From: a bacterium
Lineage (GTDB): Bacteria; Ratteibacteria; UBA8468; B48-G9; DSTR01
Direction of reading: 5' to 3'
Assembly (NCBI GenBank): GCA_029551285.1
Contig: JAKPFT010000086.1
Span: 1 to 41,768 of the forward strand
DNA: 41,768 bases
The notes beneath the pieces were generated by a model. The model saw only the letters and a program-made list of their open reading frames with translations, was not told the origin of the DNA and did no database searches. Shown in pieces: positions 23,714 to 32,589 of the stretch (position 1 is its first letter; every line of letters begins with the position of its first letter). Position numbers and translations under genes: made by a program.

Positions 23714-24730
23714 TTACACAACCCAAAAGGTAAAAGTAAGATACTGGCAGTTCGCCCTTTCCCAGAGAATTCCCGCCGACCAACTGCCCATGGCTTCCAG
23801 ACTGGAATAAGCCGCCGCCTCCATGGCAATCAAATATTCGTGGGTATAGCTCTGGCCATCATCCGGACTTAGCCTGATCACCAGATTGTTTCTACCTGGC
23901 CCTTTCGGCCCGCTCCAGACAATTAATCGTTCTGACCCGCGCTCTACCGCTTCCAGACCGCAGCATACCGGCGTCACTTCCTGACCGGCCGTGGCTTTTG
24001 ACCAGGTGCGGCCGCCATCTTCACTGATGGCCACCCCGCGGTGGTCACACCCTTCCTGCCTGAAGTCAAAGAGTATCCGGCCATCGTTCAACTCCACCAG
24101 CTGGCCCTCGTTCCCATTAACGCTGCCCGGCACAAAGGAGCCAGTCTGCCAGCTTTTCCCGTGGTCCTGACTGAAGAGAACGAAAACCTCAAACGGCTCG
24201 TACTTCCAGCAGGGAACAAGAAGATTACCGGCACTGTCCTGGATAGCCCCACCTGGCCCGGTTACAGTGCAGCGCCAGGAGGCATCTTCCATTTTTCGGC
24301 AGCAGGCTGTGATATCCTGCGGCTGGGCCCAGGTGCGGCCATGGTCATCGCTGTAGGTAAGCAGGTTAGCCACATCGGTTGTGCCTGGCCGGCCGGTATG
24401 ACTTCCCCGACCAGGCTGGCAGCGCAGGTAGTGCAGCCAGATACGGCCAGTTTCCCTGTCCAGAACCGCGGCCGGATTAGCGGCTGACCAGAAAGGCTGG
24501 CTCTTTTCAACAAACTGCATCTCTGACCAGGTGCGGCCATGGTCAAAACTCCTTTTCACCACCAGGTCTATCTGGTTATCGGGTGTGCCCGGGTCACCCA
24601 TGTTGAACTTTCTGGCTTCACAGAAAGCCAGCAGGGTGCCATCCGCAGCCTGGAGAAGCACCGGTATCCGGTAGCTGTGGTAGCCAGATTCTCCAGCAAC
24701 GAACACATCGCTGGAAAACAATGCACCCAT
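23714..24730 (-). CDS. Sialidase-like (exo-alpha-sialidase, BNR/Asp-box) protein
   Basis: A 338-residue six-bladed propeller. Near the N-terminus SYRIPVLL is the sialidase RIP motif with the first active-site arginine. Five Asp-box repeats follow: SFDHGRTW, SDDHGRTW, SQDHGKSW, SEDGGRTW and SPDDGQSY. True sialidases release sialic acid from glycans; many relatives in environmental bacteria act on other sugars or are unassigned. No signal peptide is seen, which is unusual for an enzyme on extracellular glycans. I start at ATG 24730, preceded by GGAAGGAAG; an upstream start at 24778 would only add a lysine-rich stretch. The 290 bases up to the restriction gene contain no gene I can support. Confidence 0.8.
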   Translation of the reverse strand: MGALFSSDVFVAGESGYHSYRIPVLLQAADGTLLAFCEARKFNMGDPGTPDNQIDLVVKRSFDHGRTWSEMQFVEKSQPFWSAANPAAVLDRETGRIWLHYLRCQPGRGSHTGRPGTTDVANLLTYSDDHGRTWAQPQDITACCRKMEDASWRCTVTGPGGAIQDSAGNLLVPCWKYEPFEVFVLFSQDHGKSWQTGSFVPGSVNGNEGQLVELNDGRILFDFRQEGCDHRGVAISEDGGRTWSKATAGQEVTPVCCGLEAVERGSERLIVWSGPKGPGRNNLVIRLSPDDGQSYTHEYLIAMEAAAYSSLEAMGSWSAGILWERANCQYLTFTFWVV

Positions 24731-25020
24731 GACTTCCTTCCCTGTCTTATTCGTTATTATTTTAGTCCTTCTGGTCAACTTATGGCAAACCCACGAGAAA
24801 TCGCTGACAGAGCGACTCTGGCAGCTCAGATTGTGCTTGCCGGAAGGTTCCCGCTGAAGTGACGCACCAACCCTGCAGAGAAGCGCTAAGGTATAATTGC
24901 TGGACGAAGTCTGAACCTTTTGGCGTAAAAGTCTGGCTCACCCGTACGTTATTGGGGACGCAGACCCACTACCCAAGATGGACGAGCCAATGATTCTTAT
25001 GCCAGCGAATTCAGACACTA

Positions 25021-27972
25021 TCAACTTAAAAATTGCCTTATTTCCCTTGTAAAATCATCAAAATTATCAAACCAATATCTTCTGTAATTTTCCAAAACAT
25101 TTGCAATACCCTGCTTCGGTTTCAGCAATAGTTTCACATTTATAACAAATCCATTACATGAAAAATCCTTGCTTCGTTTATGTCCATCCCTTTCAGTTTC
25201 AAATATCCTCGAATAGCCGTCAATCTTTCTGTATCCGTCCGCGTGTTCGGTCCCCTTAGGATCAACAAACAAAATCAAGTATCGTCTGCCTTTTTGCGCC
25301 CAAAAAATAAAGTCAGGTTTGAAGTTGGCGATATTATTTTCTTTCGGGTTGTAGTATGGAATAAAAACTTCGTCCAGCGTTTGGTCAAGTTTTGAAAACA
25401 TCCACCAGTCAAATTGCGTAAACACATTATCGTGTTTAGCAAGGTATTCTTCCAGTTGCTCAATAAATCTCACTTCGCTATCAACATTGATAATATGGTT
25501 GAGATAATCAATCTTTTCGGTATCCGAAACAATCACCGGCAGATAGTAATGGTTAGCCAAATACTTGATACTGATTTTTTGATTTTTCATTTCAAAATTC
25601 CCTGCCTGTTCAAACAAAGTCATTTGTCTTTCAAATTCTTTTCTAGGAATTTTGCCGTACTGCTTGTCCAACTCTTTCTGTCTTTCGGGATAATGTCGGA
25701 CTTCCTCAATCTTCTTTCTAATTTCCTCGTATTTTTCGCCATCGCTAAACCTAACCTTTCTGAAATGCACGATTTCATTTTCCAACTCCTTAAACTTATC
25801 AAATTCCTTGCTTTTAACGCCGAGATAGTCAAAAATCCGGTCAAGAATTAACTCTGGCTCAAAGAGCGAGTTCCTTTCGCCAAAATCATAGTATCGCTCT
25901 TTTTCCACAAAACTTTCTTTTGCTTTCTTCAAAACCTTCACTTCGCAATCATATTTAGCCAAAGCGATTTTATCGCCTAAAAATCCGTAAAATTGCGATG
26001 TTATATCAAAATCTTCGCGGCTGACAGGATATTTTTGCGGGTCCTTTTCCTCGGCAAAAATCCTTTCAGAGTTTTTGTAAACCGGTACCAAAAGAAGATG
26101 TTTTTGCGCTTCTGGGTTTAAAATAAACGCTTCGCCCAAACTCTTGTCTTGTTTTTCTGCCTTTAGTGTTGCAATTATCTCTTTCAAATTTTCCGCATTG
26201 GTCCCGAAAACAAACAAGCTTTCAATCGGCAAAATCAGATTTTTGACTTTCTCAAATAACTGCTCTTTTACTTCCTTTGCGTTGAACAAATTTTGAAGCC
26301 GTTTTCTTTGGTGTTTCTGCGGCTCTATTCTTACGCCTCTACCAACTGATTGCAGAACGAATTTTTTGGCATCGCTTCCGACCCCGATATTAACGAACAA
26401 AAGAAGATTCGGCCTGTTAGAATCCCAACCCTCATAAAAAGAACGTGAACCCATCAAAACATTTATGTCAGAATCATCATGATTGATTCGTCGAAAATAA
26501 CTTTCATTTTCAAAGCTTTCATTTATCTCATATCCCTCAAGTTTGTCTTTCAACCAGCCGGAAATATCGCCAATCTTGATTAAAGCAAACGGTTTATCCG
26601 CCGTCATTAACCTAAAAATCAATTCTTGCCTATTGCCAGGGATTTTCAAAACTTCGATCTTGCCCGGCTTTTCTGCGTTCAAAACGTATTTCAGAATATC
26701 CTCGTATTCCAATTTTGAAACCAAATGAGCGTTGATGACGCACTCCAACTCCTCAAATACGAATTTTGAATGCTTTGTAAACTCCTGAACCAGTTCCTGT
26801 TTTGCTTGTTCAAACAAATTCGCTCTAATTTCATTTTTCGCGATTTTTTCCAATTCTCTAAAAAACAATTCCAAATCAGATTCTTTCACATCCACGGAAT
26901 TAACCAGCGTTAGAAGAAGCGGGCGGTGGTATAGTGAGTTATTAACGTTGCTGATTTGTTCAAAATATATGTTGATGTAAGTTAATAGCAAAAGGGTTTT
27001 CAAAACGATTTTTTGCTTTTCAATCGGGGAAAAATCATTTCGTTCGCGGAACGCACTAATTTCGGCAGATGACACATAAATATGTTTTCCATATCCTTCT
27101 TCTACAAATTTTGAAAGATTGAAATTAAAAGCGCATGTCGCAAAGTCCCTCGGATCGGTAAATGTAGCGGAAAAATTAAACAAGAAACCGTTTCTTGAGA
27201 GTATGGAGTATAAAATCTGTCGCTTGCTGTCTTCTTTGTCGCCTTTGTGAGCTTCGTCAAGAAGGATATACCATTTACCATCATTATCGTAATTTTTGAA
27301 ATTGACGATTTTTTCTTTGTGTTCGTCAGAAATTAAATCGGAACGATAATAAAAAACGGTAATCTCATTTTTGGCAAACGGCAAGGCGTTTTCTCGCTTC
27401 ACGCTTTCATAATCTCTCAAATTTTTGAGGTTTATTTTTGTTTCAAAGCTGAAACTGTTAAACTCCTCAATATGATTTTTGAACTGGTCCAAAAGGTCGT
27501 CTCGGTGCGCCAAAAAGAGAATATCGTGCTTTGGCAATTCTTTTTCGGCAATGAGTTTTCCCAAAAGCTCAATCAATTTAACAATAATCAGCGTTTTTCC
27601 CGAACCGGTCGCCATCCAAAAGCTCATTCTATTTATGAAATGAGCGAAGGATATTTTGTTATCAAGTACCGGATAATCTTCAGGATATTCCGAAAGATAT
27701 TTCGCAGTTTTACTATCCTGTTTTTTCTTTAAGTCATAATCAAAATCTTCTTCTAACCCATTGAGTTTGTAATTTTCAAACAATGCTTTTTTATCGGCTT
27801 TTTTGTCCTTGAAAAATAAATGGAATGCTTTCACGGCATTTTTCAAAGCATTCTGTTGAAAATCAAAAAGAGTTTTGTCTTTTGAAAACCTGCCAAAATC
27901 AAACCCCTGCCACTTTGCGGGCAAGTTTTCAAAGGGAATATCATCTATGATGTTTTGTAAATAAAGCCGCAT
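25021..27972 (-). CDS. Type III restriction enzyme, Res subunit
   Basis: A 983-residue helicase-nuclease. Walker A is WMATGSGKT (121-127), the DEAH box is LLDEAHKGD (239-242), the SAT-like motif is FNFSATF, and motif VI is VLQSVGRGVRIEP. The C-terminal region holds KPDFIFWAQKGRRYLILFVDPKG, the PD...DxK nuclease centre of type III enzymes. Res translocates or slides along DNA and cuts near unmethylated sites in complex with Mod. It is the last gene of the operon with xre, mod and the AlbA_2 regulator, and is separated from the regulator by a 156-base region of short direct repeats. Its DNA is much more A+T-rich than the flanking genes. Confidence 0.88.
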   Translation of the reverse strand: MRLYLQNIIDDIPFENLPAKWQGFDFGRFSKDKTLFDFQQNALKNAVKAFHLFFKDKKADKKALFENYKLNGLEEDFDYDLKKKQDSKTAKYLSEYPEDYPVLDNKISFAHFINRMSFWMATGSGKTLIIVKLIELLGKLIAEKELPKHDILFLAHRDDLLDQFKNHIEEFNSFSFETKINLKNLRDYESVKRENALPFAKNEITVFYYRSDLISDEHKEKIVNFKNYDNDGKWYILLDEAHKGDKEDSKRQILYSILSRNGFLFNFSATFTDPRDFATCAFNFNLSKFVEEGYGKHIYVSSAEISAFRERNDFSPIEKQKIVLKTLLLLTYINIYFEQISNVNNSLYHRPLLLTLVNSVDVKESDLELFFRELEKIAKNEIRANLFEQAKQELVQEFTKHSKFVFEELECVINAHLVSKLEYEDILKYVLNAEKPGKIEVLKIPGNRQELIFRLMTADKPFALIKIGDISGWLKDKLEGYEINESFENESYFRRINHDDSDINVLMGSRSFYEGWDSNRPNLLLFVNIGVGSDAKKFVLQSVGRGVRIEPQKHQRKRLQNLFNAKEVKEQLFEKVKNLILPIESLFVFGTNAENLKEIIATLKAEKQDKSLGEAFILNPEAQKHLLLVPVYKNSERIFAEEKDPQKYPVSREDFDITSQFYGFLGDKIALAKYDCEVKVLKKAKESFVEKERYYDFGERNSLFEPELILDRIFDYLGVKSKEFDKFKELENEIVHFRKVRFSDGEKYEEIRKKIEEVRHYPERQKELDKQYGKIPRKEFERQMTLFEQAGNFEMKNQKISIKYLANHYYLPVIVSDTEKIDYLNHIINVDSEVRFIEQLEEYLAKHDNVFTQFDWWMFSKLDQTLDEVFIPYYNPKENNIANFKPDFIFWAQKGRRYLILFVDPKGTEHADGYRKIDGYSRIFETERDGHKRSKDFSCNGFVINVKLLLKPKQGIANVLENYRRYWFDNFDDFTREIRQFLS

Positions 27973-28008
27973 ATATATCCTTTATACTCACATCTACTTC
28001 TGCTTGTT

Positions 28009-28128
28009 TGAGCCGTTTGTGAGCCTTTTATGAGCCCTTTGAGCTGTTTCCTGCCCCATTGGCGCCCCACTTTTTGTTTTGCCAAGTAATTGCCAAAATC
28101 GCCAAATATTTGCCAAGTAATTGCCAAA
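28009..28128 (-). repeat. Two sets of short direct repeats between regulator and res
   Basis: TTGCCAAGTAATTGCCAAA occurs twice without mismatch (28079-28097 and 28110-28128), the second copy ending exactly at the stop codon of the AlbA_2 gene. A second set, TGAGCC/T, occurs four times at 28009, 28020, 28031 and 28040 with spacing 11, 11 and 9. An open frame (27945-28169) runs through both sets and reads LAITWQIFGDFGNYLAKQ, but I cannot support it as a gene. Confidence 0.7.
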
Positions 28129-29442
28129 TCATCTGATAACATAGCGACTGTTCCTACCTTTACCTTCAACTTTAAAAATCTGCTTATTTACTAACTCCCT
28201 TAAATCAAGTCTTGCACCTTCATCAGAAAGGGCTGAAATTTCTCTGTATTCCCTATTCGTAATCTTTCCTTTTTCTTTCACGTACATTACTGCTTTTATT
28301 TGCCTCTCATTCAATCCCATCTTTCTCAAATTTTCTTCCGTGTAAATATCCTTATAAAAATAAACCGCAAACCCGCCAAATTCCTCTTTAAATTCAGGTT
28401 CTGGCAGTCCAGCTTTCTTGCACTCATCAGCAATTTTTATTGTTCCCCTTCCCCATGCTTCTATTAATCCTGCTTTGAAAAATACATCTGCCAACAACTC
28501 ATTTCTTGGATATGATGAATGATTTTTCTTCAGTTCTTCAATCTTGATTTCTTTTGGAAGTGTCCCTACATTCCAGAGGATTATTTTATCAGGATAAATT
28601 TTTAACTGAGTATGAGGGCCAATATAATCTCTATGAATTACTGCATTGATTATCGCTTCTCTTAATGCCTCTTCAGGATATTCCAGTTCTTCTTTTCTGT
28701 AAATCCCTTCAAATCGTATTTCAGAGATGAGATATTTTGTCCGCAGTAATTCCATTGTCTTTTCAACCTGTTCAAAAAAATTTCCTTCAATATCGTCAGA
28801 ACTTATAATGTCTGTATCGGTTAAGAACTTTCCAACTTTTATATAGGCGCTTGTCAAAAATTTTTTGGGATTTTTACCGAAGAGTAAAATTCCTGCCCTG
28901 GTTAATTTGCCATTCTCCATCAAATTCAATTTCTCAAGAATTTTAACTGGCTCATTTTCGTCTTTTACAAATGGAATCCTTTTTTCTGCAATTTGCTTGA
29001 ATTTCTCGATAGTTTCAGCATCAATATCTGCAATAGTTGCTCTATCTTCCACATATTCATCCCAATCCCTTCCTGATTTTGAAATCAGAAATCTCGTCAG
29101 GTCTTTGCCTTTTAGTTCCTGAATTGTGCTGCCGCTTCTGACATAAAACCTTCCGTGATAAGAAATTGGCGCGTAAGAATGTTTGACTTCTATTACAATA
29201 ATATCCTTGCCTTTTTTCTTTTCTAATTTTATGTCCGGAATAATACCGAGAATATCTCTGAATTTATTAGGCAGGTCCTCAAGTAGTTTTTTAGAATCCT
29301 TTATACCAACAGGATTGCCATTATCATCAAGACCGACAACTAATTTCCCGCCATCAGTATTTGCAAAGGCACAAATCCACTTCAAATACTCATCCCGCCA
29401 GGATGGCTTAAATTCAACAGTTTGAGATTCTTTTTCTTTCAT
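28129..29442 (-). CDS. AlbA_2/RecG-like ATP-binding transcriptional regulator
   Basis: A 437-residue protein with an N-terminal AlbA_2 (Schlafen AlbA_2-like) domain, ESQTVEFKPSWRDEYLKWICAFANTDGGKLVVGLDDNG (residues ~5-45), a central region ending in REAIINAVIHRDY ... LKIYPDKIILWNVGTLP typical of the HATPase_c_4 domain, and a C-terminal winged helix (NERQIKAVMYVKEKGKITNREYREISALSDEGARLDLRELVNK). It is usually annotated as a RecG-like regulator. The start at ATG 29442 shares a base with the mod stop (TGATG) and follows GGTGGGAG; the two are surely coupled. Its position inside a type III R-M operon, between mod and res, is unusual. Confidence 0.83.
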   Translation of the reverse strand: MKEKESQTVEFKPSWRDEYLKWICAFANTDGGKLVVGLDDNGNPVGIKDSKKLLEDLPNKFRDILGIIPDIKLEKKKGKDIIVIEVKHSYAPISYHGRFYVRSGSTIQELKGKDLTRFLISKSGRDWDEYVEDRATIADIDAETIEKFKQIAEKRIPFVKDENEPVKILEKLNLMENGKLTRAGILLFGKNPKKFLTSAYIKVGKFLTDTDIISSDDIEGNFFEQVEKTMELLRTKYLISEIRFEGIYRKEELEYPEEALREAIINAVIHRDYIGPHTQLKIYPDKIILWNVGTLPKEIKIEELKKNHSSYPRNELLADVFFKAGLIEAWGRGTIKIADECKKAGLPEPEFKEEFGGFAVYFYKDIYTEENLRKMGLNERQIKAVMYVKEKGKITNREYREISALSDEGARLDLRELVNKQIFKVEGKGRNSRYVIR

Positions 29443-31862
29443 CACTCCCACCAAATCAATGGCTTAATGAGTTTATAATCCAAATCTTTGGTATTTATTT
29501 TTGTCCCGTCTTCAAATTCTACTTCGCCATCGCTGATTTTCTTTATCCATTTTCCGGTAAGATTGGACAATGTTTCGGCTATGTCTATATTCGGATACAG
29601 CTTTGATAAATCAACTTTTACTTTGTTATTCCCATAATCAATCTCTAATGCCTTGAGCATCTTTTCATCTTTCAAAAAGACATATTCCTGATACGGACTT
29701 CTGCCCGGCGCATTAAATAAGTCGCCATCTTCATATTTGCAGTTTGCCAGCGCTTCCTCGTATTGCTCAAGCTCGTAGTATTTAAAGAAACCACCGCCTT
29801 GATATTCTTTTACTTCCTTTGAAATACCTGACTTGTCATAAGCTAAAACCTTTTTCATTCTTGGCAAAACTACGCTGTAAAAATGCTCTCCCATCTCTAC
29901 ACCAATCCACTTTCTGCCAAGTTTATGCGCTACTGCTGTGGTTGTGCCGGAGCCGAGGAAGAAGTCAAGAATTAAATCGTTTTCTTTTGATGCAGTGCAA
30001 ATAACTCTATCTAAAAGTTTTTCGGAATTTTCGGTAGCAAATTCAGTTGTTGAGGAATAACCCGGGATATCAGTCCATTTTGAATCTAAAAGTTCAAAAT
30101 CCTGATTAGTGACTTTATATTGTGGTATCCCTTTCGAGTTTAATCTTATAAGTCCCTGCCTCTCCATTTCGTAAATTTTTTCTTGACTAAACATCCATTT
30201 CCTTCCCTTTGGAGCAAGCATCTCTTTACCTAAAATTATTCTTGGGCGAGGTTGGGGCTTGCTATCCATCACATCCATAGAATGCCATTTTTCTTTAACT
30301 GACTTTCTTTCTATCTTTACAAAATTAAAATAAGCGTTATCGCTATTTGAATAGAAAAATAAATAATCATTTCCTTCAGGATACTTAATCGGCTGAAAAG
30401 ATTCTCTGTTTGCAAATCCCTTTTTGCTTATTCGATTTATTATCAATTCATTTCTCAGACTATTCTTTCCCCAAATCTCATCCATCAAACATCTCACAAT
30501 CCAGTTACCATTGTAATCACACCTTACAAAAATGCTTCCTTTTTCATTCAGCCAATTTTTTGCGATACGCAATCGGTTTTCAAGTAATGTTGCCCAGTTA
30601 GCGTCTTTGTAGTTTGTGCGGTAAAGGAATTGGTCAGAAGAATCCAAGTTAAACGGCGGATCAATATAAATCGTCTGTACTTTTTCTTTGAATTTTGGCA
30701 AGATTGTATTCAATGCCTGATAATTTTCACTCTTTATTAACCAACCATCCAACTCATTATCTGAATCTTCAAATAATCCCAAAATTTCAAGTTCTAAATC
30801 CTTGAAATACTTTGTATCAATGGGTAAATACTCATATTTTTTTGCTAAATGTTTCCCTGTTAAATCAGATTCAAAAACATCACTTGTTTTAAAATTTTCA
30901 TCTACAATTCCCAATTCCTGCCATTCTTTGATTTGCTCATCAATGCCTTTATGCTTCAAAACTTTTTCAATGAGTTTTTGGTCTTTAATTCTATCCAATG
31001 TAATCACATAATTTGAGTTTTTAACAAACTTCGGCTTGTTCCAGATTTTTACCAGTTCATCTTCAAACTGCGAGATAAAATCAATGATTTTGAAAGCTAT
31101 ATCTTTGAGGATTTGCAATTGATTTACTCTATCCGCACCCCATTCTTTAGCCCCTTCCCAGAAATACTGATAACTCCAGAGTTTAAATTGTTCTTGTAAA
31201 AATGCTTTGGCATTCTTGTTAATGAAAAAATCAACTTCACTTTGCTTTTCAAAAATTCTAAAAGCACGTTCTAATTGCGCCTCAGTAATCGCAATGCCTT
31301 TTCTTTTTATGGCTTTTAGTATGTCGTCTTGCTTTGTTTTTGTTCCTCTCTCAGAGTATTGAACGGCAAAAGCAATCGTGTCATCTTCTTTGACTTTGTC
31401 TAACTCAAAAACAAGTGAACGTTTCTCATTGGCTTTTTTGCTTTCTATTTTTGAAGCGTCAAAGTAAAATTTGAATCCGTCAAACTGCACCGGCAAACTT
31501 CTGAAAATCCTGTCAGTTTTGACATAGTAAAGCATCTGCGTTTTCCAAAAGAGAATGACATCTTTTTCGTCTGTATAAACCTTTTCGTAGATATTATTGT
31601 GAAACGGGGTTGAGTTAAAATAAATTGACCCGCTTTCGGTAAAATAACGGCTGAAAAAGGAATAGAGCTTGTCAAAGAGTTCATCTCTAAATTTCGGGTG
31701 GTTTTTTAGAGTCGTTTCAATGTCTTTTTTGAGGATGTCCTCGATCTTACGGTAGTAATTTGATTTTATTCTCATCAAATTAACAAAACCGCCAGTGCCT
31801 TCAATCTTAGCGCCGATAAATACATCCTGTAATGCTTTGTAAAATTTTTCTTCTTTGGTCAT
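29442..31862 (-). CDS. Type III DNA adenine-N6 methyltransferase, Mod subunit
   Basis: An 806-residue beta-class methyltransferase: motif IV is YIDPPFNLDSSD (401-410) before motif I in LILDFFLGSGTTTAVA (631-645), the order of type III Mod proteins. IGVEMGEHF continues motif I. The N-terminal 380 residues are a large helical region seen in this subgroup, and the region 460-620 is the probable target-recognition part. Mod methylates adenine on one strand of an asymmetric site and guides Res. It lies seven bases after the Xre gene and overlaps the AlbA_2 gene. The recognition sequence cannot be read from the protein. Confidence 0.9.
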   Translation of the reverse strand: MTKEEKFYKALQDVFIGAKIEGTGGFVNLMRIKSNYYRKIEDILKKDIETTLKNHPKFRDELFDKLYSFFSRYFTESGSIYFNSTPFHNNIYEKVYTDEKDVILFWKTQMLYYVKTDRIFRSLPVQFDGFKFYFDASKIESKKANEKRSLVFELDKVKEDDTIAFAVQYSERGTKTKQDDILKAIKRKGIAITEAQLERAFRIFEKQSEVDFFINKNAKAFLQEQFKLWSYQYFWEGAKEWGADRVNQLQILKDIAFKIIDFISQFEDELVKIWNKPKFVKNSNYVITLDRIKDQKLIEKVLKHKGIDEQIKEWQELGIVDENFKTSDVFESDLTGKHLAKKYEYLPIDTKYFKDLELEILGLFEDSDNELDGWLIKSENYQALNTILPKFKEKVQTIYIDPPFNLDSSDQFLYRTNYKDANWATLLENRLRIAKNWLNEKGSIFVRCDYNGNWIVRCLMDEIWGKNSLRNELIINRISKKGFANRESFQPIKYPEGNDYLFFYSNSDNAYFNFVKIERKSVKEKWHSMDVMDSKPQPRPRIILGKEMLAPKGRKWMFSQEKIYEMERQGLIRLNSKGIPQYKVTNQDFELLDSKWTDIPGYSSTTEFATENSEKLLDRVICTASKENDLILDFFLGSGTTTAVAHKLGRKWIGVEMGEHFYSVVLPRMKKVLAYDKSGISKEVKEYQGGGFFKYYELEQYEEALANCKYEDGDLFNAPGRSPYQEYVFLKDEKMLKALEIDYGNNKVKVDLSKLYPNIDIAETLSNLTGKWIKKISDGEVEFEDGTKINTKDLDYKLIKPLIWWE

Positions 31863-31869
31863 GGTCGCA

Positions 31870-32106
31870 TCATTCTAACGAATTATCAACTCTGACATCA
31901 ACGACTTTACCTGACTTCTGCAGTATGTCAACTGAGTAGTTGGTGATACCGCCTGACTCTAATTTTATGACCGTGTTATAGGAAATATCAGCCAATTTAG
32001 AAAGGCAGTCTTGAGATAGGCCGCTTTGTTTCCTTACTTTCCTTACATCCTTGCCTATTAGTGCAATGTCTCTTGCCATAGATAGTATGTACGGTGTAAC
32101 CGTCAT
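31870..32106 (-). CDS. Xre-type helix-turn-helix controller of the R-M operon
   Basis: A 78-residue (or 69-residue) single-domain Cro/C1 protein: IGKDVRKVRKQSGLSQDCLSKLADISYNTVIKLESGGITNYSVDILQKSGKVV. It stands first in the operon, seven bases before mod, as controller proteins of R-M systems do. Two starts are possible, ATG 32106 and ATG 32079, neither with a ribosome site. A palindrome and direct repeats lie exactly between the two (32087-32111), so if the short form is right they form an operator in the leader. Autoregulation to delay or balance restriction is likely by family knowledge. Confidence 0.8.
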   Translation of the reverse strand: MTVTPYILSMARDIALIGKDVRKVRKQSGLSQDCLSKLADISYNTVIKLESGGITNYSVDILQKSGKVVDVRVDNSLE

Positions 32107-32146
32107 GTACGATAGTTATCATACAAAATTATTTTCATAACGTAAA
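32087..32146 (-). promoter_or_regulatory. Promoter and probable operator of the xre-mod-AlbA-res operon
   Basis: On the minus strand TTTACG (32141-32146) and TATGAT (32118-32123) are 17 bases apart. Downstream of the -10 box lie a direct repeat ATGTACG (32087-32093 and 32105-32111, read on the plus strand) and a palindrome ACGGT-GTA-ACCGT (32091-32103), well placed for a dimeric Xre protein. The -35 box is weak. Confidence 0.45.
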
Positions 32147-32222
32147 GAGACCTTTAGGGAGTTTCGGGAATTCCGACATAAGTAGTGCCAATAAAAATTT
32201 AGGCCTTTAGAACAAACTCCAC

Positions 32223-32447
32223 TCATAGCAAAATCTGGCAACAGTACATCTTTTTTTTGAGACTCAGTTTCAGCGAGTCAATGATATCTGCCCTTTTCAA
32301 TAAGTACTCCTTAATTACTCTGGTCAGATACAACAGAGAGTACTTGTATTTTGTCTGGTATTTGATATAAGCCAGGAGAAGATAGTAAATCATCGCGGTC
32401 CAGATTTCAGTGAGGCCCGCACATCTACCAGACCCGGATGATATCAC
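32223..32447 (-). pseudogene. IS4-type transposase, C-terminal remnant
   Basis: About 60 residues match the last part of IS4-type DDE transposases: GLTEIWTAMIYYLLLAYIKYQTKYKYSLLYLTRVIKEYLLKRADIIDSLKL, where the family has a hydrophobic IWxAxIxYLLLAxxK helix followed by a leucine-rich end. No catalytic DDE residues remain. Upstream, 32448-32589 holds further debris including a short frame reading EFEEEAVREQANRYTKHVTDWNQ that I cannot assign. The remnant separates the R-M operon from the AAA ATPase. Confidence 0.55.
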
Positions 32448-32589
32448 GCATTCCGGCGTATCTTTAATTCTGTCCCTATATCCCGCAGAGTTTTCTTCAC
32501 CGTTATCCGAAGCGGCTACTGGTTCCAGTCAGTGACGTGTTTCGTATATCGGTTGGCCTGTTCCCTGACTGCTTCTTCTTCAAACTCGT

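Noticed and set aside
27945..28169. A 74-codon frame between the AlbA_2 regulator and res
   Set aside because: It consists largely of the direct repeats and overlaps both genes; no start signal. Reported as repeats instead.
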